DNA of 5,469 nucleotides from a bacterium TMED144 (GTDB taxonomy: Bacteria; Fidelibacterota; Marinisomatia; Marinisomatales; TCS55). The stretch spans positions 2,159 through 7,627 of the forward strand of contig NHGT02000026.1 in the NCBI GenBank assembly GCA_002170005.2. Reading direction: 5' to 3'. The notes under the pieces were generated by a model. That model was not told the DNA's origin and did not search any database. It saw only the letters and a program-made list of their open reading frames with translations. Both the position numbers and the translations under genes were made by a program. The number at the start of each line of letters is the position of its first letter. Position 1 is the first letter of the stretch. Below are positions 1 through 5,443 of the stretch, piece by piece.

Positions 1-426
1 CAAAGCCCCAGCCAAGCAGCACAAACTGCAAATGTTGCAATTCCAAATGATTCAAAAGGGCATTGGGCAGAAACTTGGATCAAGGATATGATAAGGTACG
101 GAGTAATGAATGTAGAGCCAGATGGAAACTTTTATCCCGATGATAGCATTAACAGAGCCACATACGCAATGGCTGTTCAAAGACTCTTGGTGGTTGCAAC
201 CAGAGATGAAAGCTTAGAGACAAAATACTTTGGTGAACCGCAGAGCCGTTTTAGCGACGTACCTTCTAGTCATTTTGCCTACAATGCAATGGCTCTTTGC
301 GCTGAAAGAGGAATTATGCAAGCTGACATGATGACCGGTCGTTTTATGCCAACCGGTCCCGTAACAGGTGCAGATGCCTTACTGATCATTAGAGGGTTGC
401 AATCTTCTTTGAGGATGACGTTTTAA
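1..426 (+). CDS. SLH-domain surface protein, C-terminal part (5' end outside window)
   Basis: The reading frame is open from base 1 to the TAA at 424-426, so this is the last 141 residues of a longer protein. An ATG at 88 lies inside the first domain and is not a credible start. Two S-layer homology domains are visible: about residues 13-70 (D-S-K-G-H-W-A followed by the Y-G-V-M-N / F-Y-P-D-D / I-N-R-A pattern) and about 78-136 (F-S-D-V-P, H-F-A-Y, E-R-G-I-M, G-R-F-M-P, V-T-G-A-D-A). In known families SLH domains sit at a protein end and anchor it to cell-wall polymer or, in some Gram-negative lineages, tie the outer membrane to the wall. The second domain is the less canonical one, with T-G-P in place of the usual P-x-x-x-I-T-R-A. 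What the missing N-terminal part does cannot be told. It is separated from the next gene by 98 nt, so it probably belongs to a different transcription unit. Confidence 0.85.
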   Translation, partial: QSPSQAAQTANVAIPNDSKGHWAETWIKDMIRYGVMNVEPDGNFYPDDSINRATYAMAVQRLLVVATRDESLETKYFGEPQSRFSDVPSSHFAYNAMALCAERGIMQADMMTGRFMPTGPVTGADALLIIRGLQSSLRMTF

Positions 427-434
427 GCTGTAGA

Positions 435-479
435 AAAATCTATTTTATATAGTTTTAGAGCTTTATTTGTTAAGCTAAA
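435..479 (+). terminator. Weak hairpins after the SLH gene, possible terminator
   Basis: Two short inverted repeats overlap here. In the first, AAAA-T-CTAT (435-443) pairs with ATAG-TTTT (449-456), with one bulged T. In the second, TTTA-GA-GCTT (454-463) pairs with AAGC-TAAA (472-479) around an 8-nt loop, with a two-base bulge. They share bases 454-456 and so cannot form together. Both are AT-rich and weak, and neither is followed by a clear T tract of its own. The position, just after the stop of one gene and before a new gene run, is the main reason to suspect termination. Confidence 0.22.
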
Positions 480-524
480 TTGCAATTGTAAATTTTACTT
501 TAATTAACCAATTAAGAGATTCCA
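480..524 (+). promoter_or_regulatory. AT-rich leader before the 525 gene, with an AGAGA ribosome-binding site
   Basis: If the downstream genes form their own transcription unit, their promoter should lie in this spacer. It holds a TTGCAA at 480-485 and TTTAAT or AATTAA hexamers at 499-507, but spacing and match are poor, so no promoter is assigned with confidence. The purine motif AGAGA at 515-519 sits 5 nt before the TTG at 525. It is the best visible support for that unusual start, since no ATG or GTG is available near the signal peptide. Confidence 0.3.
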
Positions 525-947
525 TTGAAGAATTTATTTCTTTTTAGTATTGTTTTATTATCTATAGCTTCATCAAAACCAAAATTTTCCGATCAACAAA
601 TCGCAGCAATGACGCCCCAGTATTTCAAAAGGAATCATACTGCTCCAAAACTTACAGGGTTAAAAATCTATACAGAAAAAGGCGATAGAATATATGCTGT
701 TGAAATTATTGCAGATAGAAATCGTTCGAGCGAGGATCTAAGCTTTGCTGTTTCCGCGCTTGCAAATATGGGTCAATATGCCAAAAAACCATTCAAAAAA
801 TATGTAGTCACCATGCATTACACTGTAAGAGGAAAATCCTCAGATATATGTAACGCAAATGCAAGATGCACTGCAGATTATATGATAAGAAAACAGGTGA
901 CTTATGATCATTGGTATAAGAAATGCATCACTTTTGAAACGAACTAG
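525..947 (+). CDS. Small exported protein of unknown function
   Basis: This is a 140-residue protein that I do not recognise. Residues 1-17 (M-K-N followed by LFLFSIVLLSIASS) look like a signal peptide: a basic start, a hydrophobic core, then small residues. There is no lipobox cysteine, so a periplasmic or secreted soluble protein is inferred. The mature part is mixed polar, with a likely strand (GLKIYT, about 45-50), another at RIYAVEIIA (55-63), a helix around 70-85 and a strand at YVVTMHYTV (93-101). It has three cysteines, at 109, 115 and 134; a disulfide between two of them is possible. The start is TTG at 525, preceded by AGAGA at 515-519. The first in-frame ATG (609, residue 29) would remove the signal peptide, so TTG is preferred. 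The stop is TAG, the only TAG stop among the genes here, and the next gene continues in the same frame. Confidence 0.75.
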   Translation: MKNLFLFSIVLLSIASSKPKFSDQQIAAMTPQYFKRNHTAPKLTGLKIYTEKGDRIYAVEIIADRNRSSEDLSFAVSALANMGQYAKKPFKKYVVTMHYTVRGKSSDICNANARCTADYMIRKQVTYDHWYKKCITFETN

Positions 948-950
948 AGA
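946..950 (+). promoter_or_regulatory. AGAGA ribosome-binding-like motif before the ATC at 957
   Basis: AGAGA overlaps the TAG stop of the upstream gene and lies 6 nt before the ATC at 957. The same pentamer is found 5 nt before the TTG start at 525. This parallel is the main sequence argument for translation starting at 957, but the motif is short and weak as a Shine-Dalgarno match. Confidence 0.3.
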
Positions 951-956
951 CATACC

Positions 957-1394
957 ATCCGCATATTTTTCTTTATTTTTTTTGTAGCCACTGTTTTCAC
1001 TCAAGAGAGCAATTCTTTAATAGAGTCTAGCATACCCAGGACTGATTTTTTTCATCATCCGCCTAAAGTTATTTTCCATTCTCGACCCTTTGACCTTGAA
1101 GTTTTTAGTGAATTCCCAAAAGGCGATACGGATAAAATTAGCATTTTTTATAGGACTGATGCACAGCCACGATACATTGAAAAAACTTTTGACTTGGCAT
1201 CTCAAAGACATATCTTTAGTTATAACCCTAAAGACAGGCCTACACAAAAGTTCAGCTATTTTTTTACCATAGAATTGAAGAATGGATCTGTATATGCAAC
1301 ACCCATTGATAGCACAGGAATGGTGGCACCTTACACGTTTAAAGTAGAGGATCCACTAGAATATTATAAAAAACGATCTATGAAGCGTGATTGA
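957..1394 (+). CDS. Small exported Ig-like protein with cryptic (non-ATG/GTG/TTG) start
   Basis: The frame is open from just after the TAG at 945-947 to the TGA at 1392-1394. The first conventional start codon in frame is a TTG at 1194, deep inside the protein. Upstream of it the frame reads as convincing protein. If ATC at 957 starts it, the N-terminus is MRIFFFIFFVATVFT followed by Q-E-S-N-S, a near-ideal signal peptide, and the product is 145 residues. The mature part looks like one Ig/fibronectin-type beta-sandwich, about residues 33-135. It begins H-H-P-P-K-V, has a central I-S-I-F-Y-R-T, then F-S-Y-F-F-T-I-E-L and G-S-V-Y-A-T-P, and closes with A-P-Y-T-F-K-V. This resembles Ig-like modules common in exported proteins of FCB-group bacteria; the family call is inference. 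Its last bases overlap the ligA start. Alternatives for the N-terminus are an ATA at 963, -1 slippage on T8 (976-983) from the TTG at 934, TAG readthrough, or a homopolymer error. That the region is coding is more secure than its start. Confidence 0.65.
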   Translation: MRIFFFIFFVATVFTQESNSLIESSIPRTDFFHHPPKVIFHSRPFDLEVFSEFPKGDTDKISIFYRTDAQPRYIEKTFDLASQRHIFSYNPKDRPTQKFSYFFTIELKNGSVYATPIDSTGMVAPYTFKVEDPLEYYKKRSMKRD

Positions 1395-3403
1395 ATAAAA
1401 TTTTGAATATTAAAAAACATATAACTGATCTGAGAGATAAATTAAATGAACACAATCATTCCTATTACGTGCTAGACAGTCCAATTATTTCAGATAGTGA
1501 GTATGATATATTGTTGCGAGAATTAGAGTCTTTAGAGAAAAAGAACCCTGAATTTGCATCATCAGATTCCCCTACGCAACGAGTGGGCGCAACTCCTCTT
1601 GACACTTTTCAACGAATAGACCACAGAATACCTATGCTTTCTTTAGAAAATGCAATGGATAATAAAGAAATCCATGCATTTTATGAAAGGATTGTAAAAA
1701 AATTAGAAACATCGCAAAATCTTTCTTTTATTGCAGAACCAAAATTAGATGGTATTGGGGTCGAACTTGTCTATGAGAATGGCACTTTTCAATATGGATT
1801 AACTAGGGGGGATGGGCTCAGCGGAGAGGATATTACTCAAAATCTAAGGACTATTCGATCGATCCCATTAAAACTAAGGACAAATGAAATTAAGGCTCCT
1901 GAGCTTTTAGAAGTTAGGGGGGAGGTTTTCATCATGATCGACGATTTTAAGAAACTTAATCAAACGCGATCAAAAGAAGAGGAAAGCTTGTTTGCAAATC
2001 CAAGAAATGCTGCTGCAGGAAGTCTAAGGCAGCTTGATCCAAAGATCACCGCTACTAGGCCTTTATCTATAAATTGTTACGATTGCGGAGAGATTGTTGG
2101 ATCCAATTTTAAGAATCATATCGATTTTTTAAATGCGCTGAAATCGTGGGGATTTCCAGTGAACAATAATATACAGAAAGTAATCAAACCTGAAGAGTTG
2201 GTAAAATATCATCAAGATTTAGAATCAAAAAGAAATACCTTAGGCTATGAGATTGATGGATCTGTATTCAAGGTAGATAACATGGAACAGCGAAATATTT
2301 TAGGTTTAAGAAGCAGGTCTCCTAGATGGGCTGCTGCGGGAAAATTCAAAGCTCAACAAGCCAATACAATAATTAAAGATATCATTGCATCTGTGGGAAG
2401 AACAGGCGCCATAACCCCCGTAGCATCTTTAGAACCGGTAAACGTTGGTGGCGTAATAGTAACAAATGCAACTCTTCACAATCAGGATGAAATCAATAAA
2501 AAAGATGTGCGGGTTGGCGACACAGTCATAGTTCAAAGAGCTGGAGATGTAATTCCTGAGATCGTAAAAGTTGTTATTGAAAAAAGGCCTAAGGGTCTTT
2601 CCAGATATATTCTACCAACTAAATGCCCATCTTGTAATCAGAAAGTTAAAAAAGAGGACAGCGAAGCTGTTCTAAGGTGCTTTAACTACGATTGTTCCAA
2701 GCAGGTGAAAGGAAGAATCATACATTTTGCTTCTAAAAATGCCCTAGACATTGATGGATTAGGAGAAAAAATTGTCAACCAGCTTGTAGATAAAAATATG
2801 GTTCGTACGGTAGATGACATTTTCAAATTAAATTTAGATGATATTGCAAGTTTAGATAGAATGGCAGAAAAATCTGCAACTAATTTGATTAACAGTATTA
2901 ACGAATCTAAACACTCTACATTCGCTCGCTTTGTGTATGCGCTTGGAATCAGAAATGTTGGATATCATTTATCTAAAGTTTTTCAAGAAACCTTTCAAAA
3001 TGATATTGAAAAATTTATATCTGCGGATTACGAATCATTGGAATCTATTGATGAGGTAGGTCCTATCGTTGCAGAAACCATTCGAGAGTTCTGGGAAAAG
3101 AATGAAAATGTAAAAATTGTCCTATCATGTTTTAAAAACGGTCTTGAAATAAAAACAACAGATGCAAAAAGAACTAATAAGCTTGATAATAAAGTCATTG
3201 TTTTCACGGGAGCATTGATACAATTCACTAGGCAAGAAGCTAGAGAGATGGTAGAATCAAATGGGGGAACAGTTAGCAGCAGCATTAGCAAAAAAACAAG
3301 TTATTTAGTATCGGGTGAAAAATCAGGGTCTAAACTAGATAAGGCTAAAAAATTAAATGTAACTATTTTATCTGAAGCAGAATTACTAAAATTAATTCAG
3401 TAA
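1391..3403 (+). CDS. ligA: NAD+-dependent DNA ligase LigA
   Basis: LigA seals nicks in duplex DNA during replication and repair in the cytoplasm, using NAD+ to form a ligase-AMP intermediate. At 670 residues it is full length for the family. Domain Ia carries the NMN-contact residues (Y25, Y26, D35, Y38, D39). The adenylation motif is AEPKLDG with catalytic K118. E-V-R-G-E-V follows at 174-179, N-P-R-N-A-A-A-G at 203-210, motif IV G-Y-E-I-D-G-S-V-F-K at 285-294 and motif V around K318. The OB fold spans about 326-400. The zinc finger has all four cysteines (412, 415, 430, 435). Helix-hairpin-helix repeats run about 440-585 and a complete BRCT domain about 597-670. Motif V reads AAAGKFKAQQ, with Gly where E. 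coli LigA has an aromatic residue; this is probably a lineage variant. The start is TTG at 1391, overlapping the previous TGA (TTGA). The first in-frame ATG is residue 82, which would delete domain Ia, so a non-ATG start is required. A second TTG at 1403 is possible. Confidence 0.97.
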   Translation: MNKILNIKKHITDLRDKLNEHNHSYYVLDSPIISDSEYDILLRELESLEKKNPEFASSDSPTQRVGATPLDTFQRIDHRIPMLSLENAMDNKEIHAFYERIVKKLETSQNLSFIAEPKLDGIGVELVYENGTFQYGLTRGDGLSGEDITQNLRTIRSIPLKLRTNEIKAPELLEVRGEVFIMIDDFKKLNQTRSKEEESLFANPRNAAAGSLRQLDPKITATRPLSINCYDCGEIVGSNFKNHIDFLNALKSWGFPVNNNIQKVIKPEELVKYHQDLESKRNTLGYEIDGSVFKVDNMEQRNILGLRSRSPRWAAAGKFKAQQANTIIKDIIASVGRTGAITPVASLEPVNVGGVIVTNATLHNQDEINKKDVRVGDTVIVQRAGDVIPEIVKVVIEKRPKGLSRYILPTKCPSCNQKVKKEDSEAVLRCFNYDCSKQVKGRIIHFASKNALDIDGLGEKIVNQLVDKNMVRTVDDIFKLNLDDIASLDRMAEKSATNLINSINESKHSTFARFVYALGIRNVGYHLSKVFQETFQNDIEKFISADYESLESIDEVGPIVAETIREFWEKNENVKIVLSCFKNGLEIKTTDAKRTNKLDNKVIVFTGALIQFTRQEAREMVESNGGTVSSSISKKTSYLVSGEKSGSKLDKAKKLNVTILSEAELLKLIQ

Positions 3404-3430
3404 AATACACATTTTAAGACAATAGATAGC

Positions 3431-3769
3431 ATGAACAACAAAACTCCAATGAAAATTGATCATATTTTAGATGACGTTGTTCTTCTTATTTTAGATGGAC
3501 ATAAACCGCTTAGCGATTTGGGGATAGATAAGAGCAAAGTATATGTTGAGATAGTGGGCTATGATGAATATGGTCTTTGGGATTATAGGTCATCATTTCC
3601 TGTCCCGATTTTCAAAGATGGCAAACCAGCTGAAGAGAAAAATATAGATGCTTCTATATTAATACCATGGGGATATATCGCATCCATTGTGCATTTTCCT
3701 TTTGAAGAAGGGTTTGATTTTCCGGACCCATTCACAACTAATTTAGGATTTAACATCAATAATGAATGA
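3431..3769 (+). CDS. Unrecognised 112-residue cytoplasmic protein
   Basis: I do not recognise this protein. It has no signal peptide, membrane segment or cysteine and is acidic. Visible features are a likely helix with I-D-H-I-L-D-D-V-V-L-L-I-L-D-G (about 9-23), strand-like segments V-Y-V-E-I-V-G-Y (36-43) and P-V-P-I-F-K-D-G (58-65), then A-S-I-L-I-P-W-G-Y-I-A-S-I-V-H-F-P (74-90). The tail is rich in Phe, Asp and Pro (FPFEEGFDFPDPF). The strand pattern ending in I-P-W-x-x-I-x-S-I recalls small beta-barrel proteins such as the Sm-like fold, but this is only a shape resemblance. It starts at ATG 3431, 27 nt after ligA, without a clear Shine-Dalgarno; a second ATG at 3449 is an alternative. Its last 8 nt overlap the start of the ABC ATPase gene, so translation of the two is probably coupled. 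Confidence 0.75.
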   Translation: MNNKTPMKIDHILDDVVLLILDGHKPLSDLGIDKSKVYVEIVGYDEYGLWDYRSSFPVPIFKDGKPAEEKNIDASILIPWGYIASIVHFPFEEGFDFPDPFTTNLGFNINNE

Positions 3770-4685
3770 AGCGATAAAAATTACCAATCTAAAAAAAAGT
3801 TATGATAAAACCATTGCCCTCAAAGGAATTGATATTTCCATTAAAGATGGTGCATTTTTTGGGCTTTTAGGTCCTAATGGCGCTGGAAAAACGACCACTA
3901 TCAATATTTTAACAGGCTTAGTCAATAAAGATAGCGGTGAAACGAAAGTTTTCAACAAAGATACTGAAAAGGATTTCCGTTTTACGAGATCGCAAATTGG
4001 AATATCCGCTCAAGAGTTCTCACAGGACTGGTTTTTCTCCTTAGAAAAGTTACTTTATTTTCAAGCTGGATATTTTGGTATTCGAAAAAAAGACGCTGAG
4101 TCAAAAGTAAATGAACTGTTTGATAGGCTTGGTCTTAATGAAAAGCGAAGTTCTCGTTTAAGACAGCTCTCTGGTGGAATGAAAAGAAGATTTCAAATAG
4201 CAAAAGCTCTTGTGCATGATCCTAAAATAATAATTCTAGATGAACCAACTGCAGGTGTAGACGTTGAATTAAGGCATGAACTTTGGCGCTATTTCAAAGA
4301 ACTCCATAATGCAGGCAAAACCATTTTATTAACAACACATTACATTGAAGAAGCTGAAAAACTATGTGACAGCGTTTCAATTATTAACAACGGAGAAGTA
4401 ATAGCAAAAGGATCGCCAAAGGAATTAATGAAAAGTGAAGGCAAGGAAGGGCTTACCATAAATTTATCAAAATCCAGCTCCAAAGTAAAAAATGCACTAA
4501 AAGACTTTACTTATACCCAAGAAGATACCAGGATACATTTTACATTAAAAAATCCTGAAAAATCTCTTCCCGAAATCATTAAAAAGATCGTTGATTCAGG
4601 CAGTCACATTGCAAGCATTGAGACATCAAAATCATCCCTAGAAGATGTTTTTCTTTCGCTGACAGGAAAAGGAATTAATGAATGA
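3762..4685 (+). CDS. ABC-2 exporter ATP-binding protein, YadG-like
   Basis: This is the ATPase half of an ABC exporter and powers the membrane protein encoded next to it; the substrate is unknown. At 307 residues it is close to E. coli YadG in length, and I recognise parallel stretches: L-V-N-K-x-S-G, A-Q-E-F near the Q-loop, Q-A-G-Y-F-G, LSGGMKRR, DEPTAGVD. Walker A is GPNGAGKT (37-44), the Q-loop Gln is 84, the signature is LSGGM (136-140), Walker B IIILDEP (156-162) with catalytic E161, the D-loop is AGVD (164-167) and the switch His is 193 in T-T-H-Y. All catalytic elements are intact. The C-terminal extension (about 230-307) ends in L-E-D-V-F-L-S-L-T-G, typical of ABC-2 type ATPases. The start is ATG 3762, overlapping the upstream stop by 8 nt. 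The only Shine-Dalgarno-like motif, AGGA at 3745-3748, is rather far away (13 nt). The stop overlaps the permease start. Confidence 0.95.
   Translation: MNEAIKITNLKKSYDKTIALKGIDISIKDGAFFGLLGPNGAGKTTTINILTGLVNKDSGETKVFNKDTEKDFRFTRSQIGISAQEFSQDWFFSLEKLLYFQAGYFGIRKKDAESKVNELFDRLGLNEKRSSRLRQLSGGMKRRFQIAKALVHDPKIIILDEPTAGVDVELRHELWRYFKELHNAGKTILLTTHYIEEAEKLCDSVSIINNGEVIAKGSPKELMKSEGKEGLTINLSKSSSKVKNALKDFTYTQEDTRIHFTLKNPEKSLPEIIKKIVDSGSHIASIETSKSSLEDVFLSLTGKGINE
4669..4673 (+). promoter_or_regulatory. Shine-Dalgarno of the permease gene (AAGGA)
   Basis: AAGGA ends 8 nt before ATG 4682. It is the best-looking ribosome-binding site in the window and picks this start over the out-of-frame ATG at 4678. 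It lies inside the ATPase gene. Confidence 0.55.
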
Positions 4686-5443
4686 ACTGGATTGGACTAT
4701 GGACGCTGACTTCTCGAGAGGTCGGAAGATTTTTTAAAGTATATCGACAAACGGTCATACCTGGACTTATATCCTCAGTCCTATATATTTTAATATTTGG
4801 ATTTACTTTAGAGCAACGGATCTCTTCGATAGAGGGTATTTCCTACACCATTTTCATTATTCCTGGGTTGATCATGATGAATACACTAACCAATGCATCC
4901 TCTAACCCTTCCTCTTCGCTTTTACAGATGAAGTTAACAGGGCAGGTTCCTGATTTAATGCAAGCACCTCTATCTAGTCTTGAAATTTCTCTTGCATTCA
5001 TAATTGGTGGTGTGGTGAGGGGTGTCGTTAATGGAATTCTTATTTTATTAATAGGAATGTGGATAGGGGGGATGGAAGTACTTTATCCTATTGCAACCAT
5101 TGGATTCATTTTTGTTGTTTCTGTTGCTTTTTCCAGCATGGGATTGTTGTTAGGACAATTGGCAGATACATGGGATCAACTCTCAACAATGCAAAATTTT
5201 TTCTTAACGCCACTTAGCTTTCTTGGAGGTATTTTTTATTCAGTTAATATGCTTCCAGATTGGGCTCAAACCATTAGCGCCTTTAACCCTATATATTACA
5301 TGATTAATGGACTGCGCTTCACAACGTTGGGTTTTTCGGATTCTGATCCTCAATATAGCTTTGTTATTGCATTGCTAATGTCCATCGGCCTTTCATTTAT
5401 TGCGATATTTTCAATGAAAAGTGGCAAAAAAATGAAACAATGA
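4682..5443 (+). CDS. ABC-2 type exporter permease, YadH-like
   Basis: This is the inner-membrane half of the exporter, presumed to work as a dimer with two copies of the ATPase encoded just upstream. At 253 residues it matches the size of E. coli YadH, and several stretches are recognisably shared: I-x-P-G-L-I-M-M followed by T-N-A, G-G-V-x-R-G, LTPLSFLGGIFYS (YadH has LTPLTYLGGVFYS) and F-N-P-I-Y-Y-M-I-N-G-L-R. Six hydrophobic segments are seen at about 24-42, 54-70, 101-125, 133-160, 170-188 and 226-246, with a basic C-terminal tail on the cytoplasmic side. The cytoplasmic N-terminal amphipathic stretch (about 5-22) fits the coupling helix of ABC-2 permeases. It starts at ATG 4682 in an ATGA overlap with the ATPase gene. 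The substrate cannot be read from the sequence; lipid, polysaccharide and drug export are all known for this superfamily. Confidence 0.93.
   Translation: MNWIGLWTLTSREVGRFFKVYRQTVIPGLISSVLYILIFGFTLEQRISSIEGISYTIFIIPGLIMMNTLTNASSNPSSSLLQMKLTGQVPDLMQAPLSSLEISLAFIIGGVVRGVVNGILILLIGMWIGGMEVLYPIATIGFIFVVSVAFSSMGLLLGQLADTWDQLSTMQNFFLTPLSFLGGIFYSVNMLPDWAQTISAFNPIYYMINGLRFTTLGFSDSDPQYSFVIALLMSIGLSFIAIFSMKSGKKMKQ

Noticed and set aside
88..426. ATG at 88 as a gene start
   Set aside because: The frame is open from base 1 and the ATG falls inside the first SLH domain.
427..524. Riboswitch or small RNA in the spacer
   Set aside because: It is only 98 nt, AT-rich, with weak stems and no recognisable aptamer core.
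945..947. TAG decoded as pyrrolysine or another residue through a dedicated recoding system
   Set aside because: No insertion element or tRNA gene is visible and a simple stop followed by a rare start explains the data; it is kept only as a readthrough possibility.
1017..1247. Minus-strand open frame of 76 codons
   Set aside because: It lies antisense to the Ig-like exported protein gene, has no recognisable domain and no clear ribosome-binding site, and all real neighbours are on the + strand.
1090..1272. Plus-strand 60-codon open frame
   Set aside because: It is an out-of-frame shadow of the 957-1394 gene, whose frame reads as a coherent protein over the same bases.
1194..1394. TTG at 1194 as the start of a 66-residue protein
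   Set aside because: The same frame continues upstream with convincing protein sequence and a signal peptide; starting here would cut the beta-sandwich in half.
3028..3291. Minus-strand open frame of 87 codons
   Set aside because: It lies antisense within the HhH-BRCT part of ligA and has no family features.
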